From: Clostridia bacterium
GTDB taxonomy: Bacteria; Bacillota; Clostridia; Christensenellales; CAG-917
NCBI GenBank assembly: GCA_900754695.1
Contig: CAAEDU010000070.1
Coordinates: 1-24,545 of the forward strand
DNA length: 24,545 nt
Direction of reading: 5' to 3'
Shown: in pieces, positions 15,559 through 22,583 of the stretch
Numbering within the stretch: the stretch's first letter is position 1
Layout: each line of letters begins with the position of its first letter
Position numbers and translations under genes: made by a program
The notes under the pieces: model-generated
What the model saw: the letters and a program-made list of their open reading frames with translations, nothing else
Told to the model about the DNA's origin: nothing
Database searches by the model: none

Positions 15559-16212
15559 GTGAAGATCACATGGCTGGGTCACTCCGCGTTCAGGCTTGAA
15601 GAAAGCACGTTGACCGCGGTCGTCACAGACCCTTACCACTCATATGTCGGCTTCAAAATGCCGAGAGTCACCGCGGACATCGTCACGGTGAGCCACGGTC
15701 ACAACGACCACAACAATCTCGACGCTGTGCTGGGCGACCCCGAGGTCATCTCTGCGGCGGGCGCCTATGACATCAGAGGAGTCCACATTCTCGGGCGACG
15801 CACCTATCACGACTCCAAGTCCGGCGCGGCGAGGGGAGCGAACATAGTCTTCAAGTTCCGCATGGACGGCGTGGACGTCTGTCACATGGGCGACATCGGT
15901 GAGGAGTGCAACGCCATGCTCGTGGACAGCATCGCTCCCGTCAACGTCCTCATGATCCCCGTCGGCGGCACCTACACCATCGATGCGGAACAGGCGAAGG
16001 AATTTGTGGACCGCATCATGCCCGACGTGGTCATCCCCATGCACTACAAGACGAGGGAGCACTCCTTCGACATCGCAAAACTCAACGATTTCCTCGATCT
16101 TTTCGATGACGACGACATCGTCTATCCCGAGTCCGACACGGTGGAGTTCGACCGCGCCGACTTCGACGGGGAAAGCACCAAAGTTTACGTTTTGGAAAGA
16201 TTTTCCGACTGA
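15559..16212 (+). CDS. metallo-beta-lactamase-fold hydrolase (UPF0173-like)
   Basis: The 217-residue protein starts MKITWLGHSAFRLEE and carries the metal-binding motif HGHNDH (46-51). Further ligands are probable: an Asp in GDIGEE (about 113-118) and a His in MHYKT (about 162). It resembles the small UPF0173/UlaG-like hydrolases whose substrates are mostly unknown. The start is GTG at 15559, preceded by TAGGAGG at good spacing; ATG alternatives are too far inside. It is 9 nt downstream of prs and presumably co-transcribed, which may hint at phosphorylated sugar or nucleotide metabolism, but that is only association. Confidence 0.9.
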   Translation: MKITWLGHSAFRLEESTLTAVVTDPYHSYVGFKMPRVTADIVTVSHGHNDHNNLDAVLGDPEVISAAGAYDIRGVHILGRRTYHDSKSGAARGANIVFKFRMDGVDVCHMGDIGEECNAMLVDSIAPVNVLMIPVGGTYTIDAEQAKEFVDRIMPDVVIPMHYKTREHSFDIAKLNDFLDLFDDDDIVYPESDTVEFDRADFDGESTKVYVLERFSD

Positions 16213-16214
16213 TC

Positions 16215-16230
16215 CGCGGCGTTCGCCGCG
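16215..16230 (+). terminator. possible weak terminator
   Basis: CGCGGCG (16215-16221) and CGCCGCG (16224-16230) form a 7-bp stem just after the hydrolase stop, followed only by TTTA. The T tract is too short for a confident call. Confidence 0.4.
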
Positions 16231-16278
16231 TTTACGGAAGCGGAATTTAGCTGATCATAGCTTAAAAAGTTCTAAATA

Positions 16279-16310
16279 GTCCCGCCGTAGAGTTCACCTG
16301 CGGCAGGGAC
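16279..16310 (+). promoter_or_regulatory. hairpin in the rho leader
   Basis: GTCCC (16279-16283) with GGGAC (16306-16310), and GCCGTAG (16284-16290) with CTGCGGC (16298-16304), give a 12-bp stem with one bulged A and a 7-nt loop. It ends 3 nt before the CGGAGG ribosome-binding site, so it could affect translation of rho, whose gene is autoregulated in several bacteria. Confidence 0.5.
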
Positions 16311-16322
16311 ATCGGAGGCATT

Positions 16323-17864
16323 ATGGCAACTTATACCCGAGAGACGCTCGAGGCGACCAGCATTTTCGCCATTCGCGACCTCGCAAAAGAGGTCGGCGTC
16401 TCATCTCCCACCAAGAAAAACAAGGGCGAACTCATCGACCTCATCCTGAAGATCACTTCGGGCGAGATGGCACCCCCCGAAGCTCCGAGAAGGGGCAGAC
16501 CCAAAAAACAGACGGAGATCCCCGCTCCCGACGTCGAGACGGAGGCGAAGCCCGCCGTCTCCGCGGAGGAAAAACCTCTCGATGACAAGTCCGCGGAGGA
16601 CAAGCACAAACCCCGCGAAGTGCGCCTCGTGCGCGAGTTCGGACAGGGGCGCGACCGTCACCGTCAACAGGCGTTCCGCGACGAAAAGCGGCGTGACGAG
16701 GGTCCCGCCGATCAGCTCCGCGAGGGCTTTCTCGAAGTCAACCCCGACGGCTACGGCTTCCTCAGGGTGCGCAACTGCGAGTGCAACGACATGGACGCCT
16801 ACGTCCCCGCGGCAAAGATCAAGCAGTTCGGGCTGCGCCGCGGCGACAGAGTGCGCGCCTGTTGCAGGACGTTGCAGGAGGGCAAACCCGCCGCTGTCGT
16901 CAACGTCATCTCCATCAACGGCGTCGACTTCGCGGAAGTGGGCAAGCGCCCCAATTTCGACGACCTCATCCCCATCTATCCCGACGAGAGACTGCGGCTG
17001 GAGATCCCTTCCCGTCCGCGCGATTACGCGACCCGTTGCATAGACATCGTCGCCCCCATCGGCAAGGGACAGCGCGGCATCATCGTGTCTCCCCCCAAGG
17101 CGGGCAAGACGACCTTGCTCAAAATGATCGCGGGGTCCATTGCGGAGAACTATCCCGACATGGTGCTCTTCGTCCTGCTCATCGACGAGCGCCCCGAGGA
17201 AGTCACGGATATGCAGCGCTCCGTCAAGGGCGAGGTGGTCTATTCCACCTTCGACGAGATGCCCGAGCATCACACCAAGACCGCGGAGATGCTCCTCGAC
17301 CGCGCTAAGCGCCTCGTGGAGCTCGGCAAGGACGTCGTCATCCTGATGGACAGCCTGACAAGGCTCGCAAGGGCGTATAACACCACCATCCCGCCCACGG
17401 GCAGGACGCTCTCCGGCGGTGTGGATCCAGGTGCGCTGCACAGCCCCAAACGCTTCTTCGGCTCTGCGAGGAACATCGAGCACGGCGGTTCGCTCACCAT
17501 CATCGCGACCGCGCTCATCGAGACGGGCAGCCGTATGGACGACGTCATCTTCGAGGAGTTCAAGGGCACCGGCAATATGGAGATACACCTCGACCGCAAG
17601 CTCAGCGAGCGCAGGATCTTCCCCGCAATCGACCTTGCGAAGAGCGGCACCAGAAAGGAAGAGCTCCTGCTCACTCCGAGCGAGCTCGCGGGCGCGTGGG
17701 GAGTAAGGAAACTCCTCTCCGCGGGCGACAGCGCGGAAGCCACCGAGAACCTGCTCAATATGCTGGTCAAGACCTCTTCCAACAAAGAGTTCATCGACCA
17801 GATCAATATGCAGCTCAAGATCTTCCAAAAGGAAGGCTACAATCTGAGAAAACCCGTCCTGTGA
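16323..17864 (+). CDS. rho: transcription termination factor Rho
   Basis: Rho is a hexameric RNA helicase that ends transcription at unstructured, C-rich RNA. The 513-residue protein has a Rho-N/SAP-like head (about 5-45, SIFAIRDLAKEVGV), a charged low-complexity insert (about 50-132, rich in Lys, Arg, Glu and Pro) and an RNA-binding cold-shock-like domain with GYGFLR (143-148). The ATPase core has Walker A PPKAGKTT (257-264) and IDERPEEVTDM (about 288-298). The insert makes it about 90 residues longer than E. coli Rho, as in many high-GC bacteria and some Clostridia. A consensus SD CGGAGG precedes the ATG. Confidence 0.97.
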   Translation: MATYTRETLEATSIFAIRDLAKEVGVSSPTKKNKGELIDLILKITSGEMAPPEAPRRGRPKKQTEIPAPDVETEAKPAVSAEEKPLDDKSAEDKHKPREVRLVREFGQGRDRHRQQAFRDEKRRDEGPADQLREGFLEVNPDGYGFLRVRNCECNDMDAYVPAAKIKQFGLRRGDRVRACCRTLQEGKPAAVVNVISINGVDFAEVGKRPNFDDLIPIYPDERLRLEIPSRPRDYATRCIDIVAPIGKGQRGIIVSPPKAGKTTLLKMIAGSIAENYPDMVLFVLLIDERPEEVTDMQRSVKGEVVYSTFDEMPEHHTKTAEMLLDRAKRLVELGKDVVILMDSLTRLARAYNTTIPPTGRTLSGGVDPGALHSPKRFFGSARNIEHGGSLTIIATALIETGSRMDDVIFEEFKGTGNMEIHLDRKLSERRIFPAIDLAKSGTRKEELLLTPSELAGAWGVRKLLSAGDSAEATENLLNMLVKTSSNKEFIDQINMQLKIFQKEGYNLRKPVL

Positions 17865-17882
17865 CGGAAAGGCAGGGGGAAT

Positions 17883-18911
17883 ATGCAGAAGGAGATAACC
17901 GCGCGCACTAAGCTTTTGGACGACAACGGCGACCTCGCCGTCCGCGGCTGGGCAAGGCGAAACCTGTTTGATTATGACCGCGATCTCGTCAAAAGGCGGG
18001 GGAGACTGAAGGAGTGGGACTTTTATCAGGTCTCGGACGGGAAGATCCTGGTCCAGATCAACTTCTTCAACATCACCATCGCCTCCGCGGCGACCGCGTC
18101 GGTCATCGACATGACCACGGGTGAGCGCATAGAGTGCGCGGACATCACCCTCGGCACAAAGAGGCGCTTCCTGCTCCCCGAAGTCTCGGACACTCCCAAT
18201 GTGTTCGACTATGAAAAGGGGGGCACCCGCCTGCGCTTCGAGACGACGGAGACCGCAAGGAGGATAACTTTCTCCGGCAAGGCGAAGGGAAAGCCCCTCA
18301 CCGCCGATCTCACTCTGCACATCACCCCCGGTGATGAGAACATCACCATCGTCACCCCGTTCAAGGGGATGCCGGACAGGTTCTTCATGACCACCAAGCA
18401 CAACTCAATGCCCTGCGACGGCAAGGTGACGTGGGGGGACAGGGAGTTCACCTTCTCCCGCGACACGTCTTTCGGCGTGCTGGACTGGGGCAGAGGGGTC
18501 TGGCCGCACAAGAACGTCTGGTATTGGGGCAACGGCTCTGCATACATCGACGGCAAACGCTTCGGGTTCGAGCTCACGTGGAAGATAGGCGACGAGTCCT
18601 ATGCCACGGAGACCTGCCTCTTCTATGACGGCAAGGCGCACAAGATAGGCGCCGTGGACGTGGAGAAGTTCCCGGGCGACGGGGACGGCTGGATGAAGCC
18701 CTGGCACTTCGTCTCGGAGGACGGCAGATTCGACGCCACCATGACCCCGTTCTTCGACAACGCGACGGGCGTCATCGTCCTGGGGCAGCTCGGGATGAAG
18801 ACCCACCAGGTGCACGGGCTCTGGAACGGCTACGCCGTCCTCGATGACGGTACGCGGATCGAGATCAAGGACATGTACGCCTTCTGCGAATACGTCGTCA
18901 ATGCGTGGTGA
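17883..18911 (+). CDS. DUF2804 family protein
   Basis: This 342-residue protein matches DUF2804, a family of unknown function found widely in bacteria. The diagnostic segment FGVLDWGRGVWPHKNVWYWG lies in the middle (about 198-217), followed by GNGSAYIDGKRFGFELTWKIG. The protein appears beta-rich with no signal peptide or membrane helix. Its fold and composition suggest a lipocalin-like or calycin-like barrel, but this is a guess. It starts 18 nt after rho with an AGGGGG ribosome-binding site and may be read from the rho promoter; a functional link to termination is not implied. Confidence 0.88.
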   Translation: MQKEITARTKLLDDNGDLAVRGWARRNLFDYDRDLVKRRGRLKEWDFYQVSDGKILVQINFFNITIASAATASVIDMTTGERIECADITLGTKRRFLLPEVSDTPNVFDYEKGGTRLRFETTETARRITFSGKAKGKPLTADLTLHITPGDENITIVTPFKGMPDRFFMTTKHNSMPCDGKVTWGDREFTFSRDTSFGVLDWGRGVWPHKNVWYWGNGSAYIDGKRFGFELTWKIGDESYATETCLFYDGKAHKIGAVDVEKFPGDGDGWMKPWHFVSEDGRFDATMTPFFDNATGVIVLGQLGMKTHQVHGLWNGYAVLDDGTRIEIKDMYAFCEYVVNAW

Positions 18912-19056
18912 GCGGCTTGCCGTTTTGCTTGGTGCACATACGGCGCCCCGCGGACTTACCCGCGTGCAAAGTGTCTCCAGAGCGTCAGTTCGGACGGGCG
19001 GTCACCTGCGTGCGGACAGCATATGATAAGCGAATAAAATTTTACGGAGATAAAGA

Positions 19057-20211
19057 ATGAAAAAAGCAAAGGACATCATTTACGTCGGCGTTGACGACAC
19101 CACGCTCGACCTCTTTGAAGGGCAGTATGTCGTGCCCGAGGGCATGAGCTACAACTCCTACGTCATCATGGACGAGAAGGTCGCGGTCATGGACGCCGTG
19201 GACAAGGCGAAGATCGCGGAATGGCTCGGCAACGTCGAGGACGCTCTTGCGGGCAGACAGCCGGAATACCTTGTCATCTCGCACATGGAACCCGATCATT
19301 CGGCGGGCGTCGCGGCGTTTGCGGCGAAATATCCCGAAGTGACCGTCGTCGGCAATGTGAAGATTTTCGACATGTTCCGGAACTTCTACGGTGCGGAACT
19401 TCCCAACAAGCTCCTCGTCAAAGAGGGGGACAAGCTCTCGCTCGGCGAGCACGAGCTCACCTTCTTCTCCGCGCCCATGGTGCATTGGCCGGAGGTCATG
19501 GTGAGCTACGAAAGCAAGGACAAGGTGCTGTTCTCGGCGGACGCTTTCGGCAAATTCGGCGCTCTTTGCAACGAGACGGACGACTGGGCTTGCGAGGCGA
19601 GGAGATACTACTTCAACATCGTCGGAAAATACGGCGTGCAGGTGCAGGCGCTTCTTAAAAAGCTCGCGGGGCTCGACATCGCGGTCATCTGCCCCCTGCA
19701 CGGTCCCGTGCTGGACGGCGACCTCGCACCCTATCTTTCCCTCTACGACACCTGGAGCAAATACGAGGCGGAGAGCAAGGGCACTTTCATTGCCTACGCC
19801 GGCGTGTACGGCAACACCAAAGAGGCGGCGTACGCCCTCAAAGATGAATTGGAGAGCAGGGGAGAAAAGGTGGTCATCACCGACCTCGCGCGCTGCGACC
19901 TCGCGGAAGCCCTCGAAGACGCTTTCCGCTATGACAAGACGGTGTTCGCCGCGACCACGCTTGACGGCGGCATCTTCCCCGTGATGGAGGAATTCATCCG
20001 CCACCTCAAAGCCAAGAATTATCAGAACAGGAAGGTCGGCATCATCGAGAACGGCTCCTGGGCGCCCATGTCGGGCAAACTCATGCGCGCTCTCCTCGAA
20101 GAGCAAAAGAACGTGACCGTCATGCCCACCGTCATCACCTGCCGCTCCTCCGTCCCCGCCAACATTTCGGAGCTTTGCGCCGCCCTCGCGGACGAACTGC
20201 TCGCGGACTGA
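19057..20211 (+). CDS. flavodiiron protein (FprA family A-type flavoprotein)
   Basis: Flavodiiron proteins reduce O2 to water or NO to N2O in anaerobes, protecting them from oxygen and nitrosative stress. The 384-residue protein has the N-terminal metallo-beta-lactamase-like domain with all expected iron ligands: H76, E78, D80 (SHMEPDHS), H143 (MVHWPE), D162 (SADAFG) and H215 (CPLHGP). A flavodoxin domain follows from about 243 with the FMN loop YAGVYGNTKEAA. There is no C-terminal rubredoxin or reductase domain, so a separate electron donor is needed. The 145-nt gap upstream holds GC-rich hairpins and a possible TATGAT (19022-19027) without a clear -35 box. Confidence 0.95.
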   Translation: MKKAKDIIYVGVDDTTLDLFEGQYVVPEGMSYNSYVIMDEKVAVMDAVDKAKIAEWLGNVEDALAGRQPEYLVISHMEPDHSAGVAAFAAKYPEVTVVGNVKIFDMFRNFYGAELPNKLLVKEGDKLSLGEHELTFFSAPMVHWPEVMVSYESKDKVLFSADAFGKFGALCNETDDWACEARRYYFNIVGKYGVQVQALLKKLAGLDIAVICPLHGPVLDGDLAPYLSLYDTWSKYEAESKGTFIAYAGVYGNTKEAAYALKDELESRGEKVVITDLARCDLAEALEDAFRYDKTVFAATTLDGGIFPVMEEFIRHLKAKNYQNRKVGIIENGSWAPMSGKLMRALLEEQKNVTVMPTVITCRSSVPANISELCAALADELLAD

Positions 20212-20246
20212 AAGAGCAAAAAGCGCGCCGCACCGCGAGTGCGGAA

Positions 20247-20348
20247 GATCGGGCAAGACCGGAAGAGGTGCGAGTTCGCATCGCGGACGAGCGACCCGCT
20301 CGGCGGGACTGAATGCACAGGAAGAGTCCGTGCCTACCGGCTCCGATC
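20247..20348 (+). ncRNA. candidate folded RNA between convergent genes
   Basis: No gene is present, but the segment folds coherently. The outer stem is 20247-20252 with 20343-20348, then 20259-20262 with 20337-20340. Three inner hairpins follow: 20267-20273 with 20276-20282; 20288-20293 with 20297-20302; and a longer one at 20315-20333 with a bulged A. A further 6-bp hairpin (20228-20233 with 20239-20244) lies just upstream and a terminator downstream. It may be a 3' untranslated structure of the flavodiiron mRNA or a separate small RNA. I do not recognise a known family. Confidence 0.35.
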
Positions 20349-20390
20349 GCTAAAGGAACAAAGCCGAACAATGCAACATGTCAGCAACAT

Positions 20391-20428
20391 AAAACCGCCG
20401 CTTCGTTTGCGCGAAACGGCGGTTTTTT
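20391..20428. terminator. bidirectional terminator
   Basis: AAAACCGCCG (20391-20400) pairs with CGGCGGTTTT (20417-20426), with an inner TTCG/CGAA stem, giving a long hairpin. It is flanked by T tracts in both directions. It separates the flavodiiron gene on the plus strand from the transporter gene on the minus strand. Confidence 0.92.
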
Positions 20429-20456
20429 CTTTGTTTTGCCGTGATAAACTTGTGTT

Positions 20457-21224
20457 TCAGTCGCTTGCGGCGTTGAGTGCGGGGGCTTCCGCCCGCGCTT
20501 TTTCGCGGGTGTAGGCGGGAGTTTTCGCGTCCACCGCGCTCTGTCTTCTGCGCATACGAGTCCAGTTGAAAAAGCCGTAGAGGTCGTTGGCGAGGAAGAT
20601 GACAAAGCACACCACCACGGAGATATAACCGATGTCGTCGAGGGTCGCCATCATCCAGAGCACGATGAGGACGATGTCGTTTGCCGCGTACGCCACGGCG
20701 TAGAGAGGGGAGCGGCGGAAGGTCAGATATGCCGCAAGGAAGCTCGTCGCCACCGAGACCGTGCTCGGGATGAGGTTGGCGGTGTTGAGCACTTTCAGGA
20801 TGAAGTAGAATGCCGCAGTCACCGCAGCAGTCAGCACCCACAAAAAGACGTGCTCCTTCATCGAGACGTGGTTGACCCTCACTTCCGAGTGCTTGCCCGC
20901 AAAGGGATGGCGCAGCCACGAAATGAGCGCGAGGACGGCGATGGGCGCGGACATCCCGAGATAAGTGATCATCTCGCCGTAATAGGCGTACGTCCAGGAG
21001 ATGATGCCGTAGAGCACGCTGAACACGATGAGCAGGAGTTGCGCGAACGGGTTGCCTTTTGCTGCGAAAATGAGGGATGTTGCGCCGATGAGGGAGGCGG
21101 CGAGGTTCATTGGATGCTCTCCGTCGAACACGCCGTAAAACACCGCGATGACGGTGAGGGAGCCCGCCCAGAGAATGAGTTCGAATGGGGTGAAATATTT
21201 TGCCGCTCTTTTCAGTCTGTCCAT
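20457..21224 (-). CDS. pnuC: PnuC-type nicotinamide riboside transporter
   Basis: PnuC proteins carry nicotinamide riboside, or related vitamins such as thiamine, into the cell by facilitated diffusion, driven by phosphorylation inside. The 255-residue protein has about seven membrane helices, the internal motif AANDIVLIVLW and the C-terminal FLANDLYGFFNW, both typical of the family. The tail (about 230-255) is basic and charged. I chose the start at 21224 (MDRLKRAAKYFTPFELILW) because an 86-residue upstream extension to 21482 is Arg/Lys-rich and overlaps a leader terminator. No good SD precedes 21224, so the start is less certain than the family. The exact substrate cannot be read from sequence. 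Confidence 0.85.
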   Translation of the reverse strand: MDRLKRAAKYFTPFELILWAGSLTVIAVFYGVFDGEHPMNLAASLIGATSLIFAAKGNPFAQLLLIVFSVLYGIISWTYAYYGEMITYLGMSAPIAVLALISWLRHPFAGKHSEVRVNHVSMKEHVFLWVLTAAVTAAFYFILKVLNTANLIPSTVSVATSFLAAYLTFRRSPLYAVAYAANDIVLIVLWMMATLDDIGYISVVVCFVIFLANDLYGFFNWTRMRRRQSAVDAKTPAYTREKARAEAPALNAASD

Positions 21225-21420
21225 ATCGTTTTTTGAAAGAAGTCGCTCGCGCGCCGTCTTTTCCTTTGCCGTTGTCTGCTTGCGCGCCTGCGCCGTCAAG
21301 TTTGTCGTTTGTCGGTCTGCGGGCGCTCTTGCGGTGCACCGTTGCTGCCTCACCGCATCTCCTCGGGTTTCCCGTTCATGCGCTTTTCGTTTGCCCGCAT
21401 GACGCGATTTTGAGCCGGAC

Positions 21421-21473
21421 AAAAATAAAATCCGCAGACGTGTCTTCAAAGACCTAACGACACGTTTGCGGAT
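21421..21473 (-). terminator. intrinsic terminator in the pnuC leader
   Basis: On the minus strand, 21473-21459 pairs with 21444-21430: a 15-position stem with one mismatch and a 14-nt loop. It is followed by TTTTATTTTT. It lies about 27-80 nt after the predicted start point and about 200 nt before the pnuC start codon, as an attenuator would. Confidence 0.82.
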
Positions 21474-21484
21474 GGTGTCCATCC
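21470..21484 (-). promoter_or_regulatory. hairpin overlapping the pnuC leader terminator
   Basis: GGATGG and CCATCC, separated by ACA on the minus strand, form a perfect 6-bp hairpin. Its 3' arm shares four bases (21470-21473) with the 5' arm of the terminator, so the two structures cannot both form fully. The 21225-21420 stretch between the terminator and the gene has no recognisable gene; it holds GC-rich inverted segments and no clear second promoter. Confidence 0.55.
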
Positions 21485-21505
21485 CTACCCGGTGGCAGTG
21501 ACGAT

Positions 21506-21534
21506 ATTATCGCAAATCGCCGCATTCTTGTCAA
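21506..21534 (-). promoter_or_regulatory. promoter of the pnuC leader
   Basis: On the minus strand, TTGACA (complement of 21529-21534) and GATAAT (complement of 21506-21511) have a 17-bp spacer. Transcription should start near 21499. Confidence 0.82.
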
Positions 21535-21687
21535 GCGGCGGAGCGCAACAAATCGCTTTTTCCGGTGCGGAGCAACGGGGGACCGGAGGTCGGTCATTTG
21601 CGGCAGAAAGGCGAGTTTGCTTTTGAGTGCGGTTTTGCGCAGTAAGGCGCGCATACGCTTTGGGAGTGCGGACGGGGCTTCATCTTC

Positions 21688-21716
21688 TTGCGCGGCGGAG
21701 GGAAATGTGCTAACAT
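21688..21716 (+). promoter_or_regulatory. promoter of the GNAT gene
   Basis: TTGCGC (21688-21693) and TAACAT (21711-21716) are 17 bp apart, with TGC before the -10 box. The ATGTGCTAA context is shared with the promoter at 8839. The leader is about 98 nt. The 21535-21687 stretch holds no recognisable gene. Confidence 0.65.
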
Positions 21717-21761
21717 TAGTGTAAGCGTTCAGCCCGACTTCCGTATATGCCGCTTCGCGCG

Positions 21762-21814
21762 GTCACGGAGGGTGCGGGATCGCGTTTCGGTCTCCGTTCT
21801 CGGAGTCACGGAGG
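21762..21814 (+). promoter_or_regulatory. repeated SD segments in the GNAT leader
   Basis: GTCACGGAGG occurs at 21762-21771 and again at 21805-21814, where it contains the ribosome-binding site. CTCCG between them can pair with CGGAG at 21801-21805 or with either repeat. This resembles a decoy or sequestering arrangement. Confidence 0.45.
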
Positions 21815-21820
21815 TGTGAA

Positions 21821-22393
21821 GTGAGAAAGATCAGAGAGGACGAAGTGGGCAAGATCGCCCGCCTTTTCACGCGGATATTTGCGGAATACGACGCATACAG
21901 GCTCTTTTTTCCCGACGAGAAAAAGCTCGCGCGGGGGATGGAGGCTTTCTTCCGCTATGAGGTGTACGCTTCGCAGGAATACACCTGGGTGGACGAGGAC
22001 TTCCTCGCCGCCGCGGCGGTCAAGTGCCCCGGCGACCGTGACCGCGACCCCAAGCGCATCTTTTACAACCCCTTCGCCGCCATATCCTTTCTTACGGACA
22101 CGGGCGTGCGCGCGATGAAACTTGCGGGGGAGTATCTGCGCTTTGCGGAGGAGATCTCGGCAAGATATTACGACCCGCGCCGCGACGCGTACATCAAGAA
22201 CGTCGGCGTCGCCCCCGAGGCGCGCGGACAGGGCAGACTGCACCGCATCACGGACGAATTGTGCGGCGACCTGCCCGTCTATCTCGAGACCCACGACGAA
22301 AACAACGTCGCCATCTACGAGCATATGGGCTTCAAAGTGTGCGAAGCCGCCGATTTCCACGGCTACACCCACTACGCAATGTACCGCGGATGA
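21821..22393 (+). CDS. GNAT family N-acetyltransferase
   Basis: The 190-residue protein has the GNAT acetyl-CoA-binding motif VGVAPEARGQGRL (128-140) and the late motif NNVAIYEHMGFKVCE (161-175), where the Tyr and the MGF segment are typical. GNAT enzymes transfer an acetyl group from acetyl-CoA to amines of small molecules or proteins; the acceptor cannot be predicted. The last position of the RxxGxG/A motif is Leu rather than Gly or Ala, a common variant. The start is GTG at 21821, 6 nt after GGAGG. It has its own promoter, and an apparently separate transporter gene follows. Confidence 0.9.
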   Translation: MRKIREDEVGKIARLFTRIFAEYDAYRLFFPDEKKLARGMEAFFRYEVYASQEYTWVDEDFLAAAAVKCPGDRDRDPKRIFYNPFAAISFLTDTGVRAMKLAGEYLRFAEEISARYYDPRRDAYIKNVGVAPEARGQGRLHRITDELCGDLPVYLETHDENNVAIYEHMGFKVCEAADFHGYTHYAMYRG

Positions 22394-22544
22394 GAGACGC
22401 ACGGCAAGCATCGGATGCGGCTCCGCTCACGCCGCTCCCTGCGCACCGGTAGTGCTGTATGCGCCCGGTCTCGGGGCAGCGGGGGCATCGGGCGGATGCA
22501 ACGCCGATCCCGCTTGAAAAATGTGATGATCTCCGCCTTTTTTG

Positions 22545-22574
22545 TTGCTTTTCGCCCCCTCGGGGTGCTATTTT
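22545..22574 (+). promoter_or_regulatory. promoter of the MFS gene
   Basis: TTGCTT (22545-22550) and TATTTT (22569-22574) are 18 bp apart, with TGC just before the -10 box. The expected start (about 22581) is only about 3 nt before the ATG at 22584, which implies a leaderless or nearly leaderless mRNA. Confidence 0.55.
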
Positions 22575-22583
22575 GTTGGTTGT

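Noticed and set aside
16401..18401. 666-codon open frame on the minus strand
   Set aside because: It is antisense to rho and the DUF2804 gene, with shadow composition and no domain.
18913..18926. Terminator after the DUF2804 gene
   Set aside because: The CGGC-TT-GCCG stem has only 4 bp before TTTT, with a 2-nt loop that is too tight for a reliable call.
21225..21482. 86-residue N-terminal extension of the PnuC protein
   Set aside because: It is basic, low-complexity and overlaps the leader terminator; the family begins near Met at 21224.
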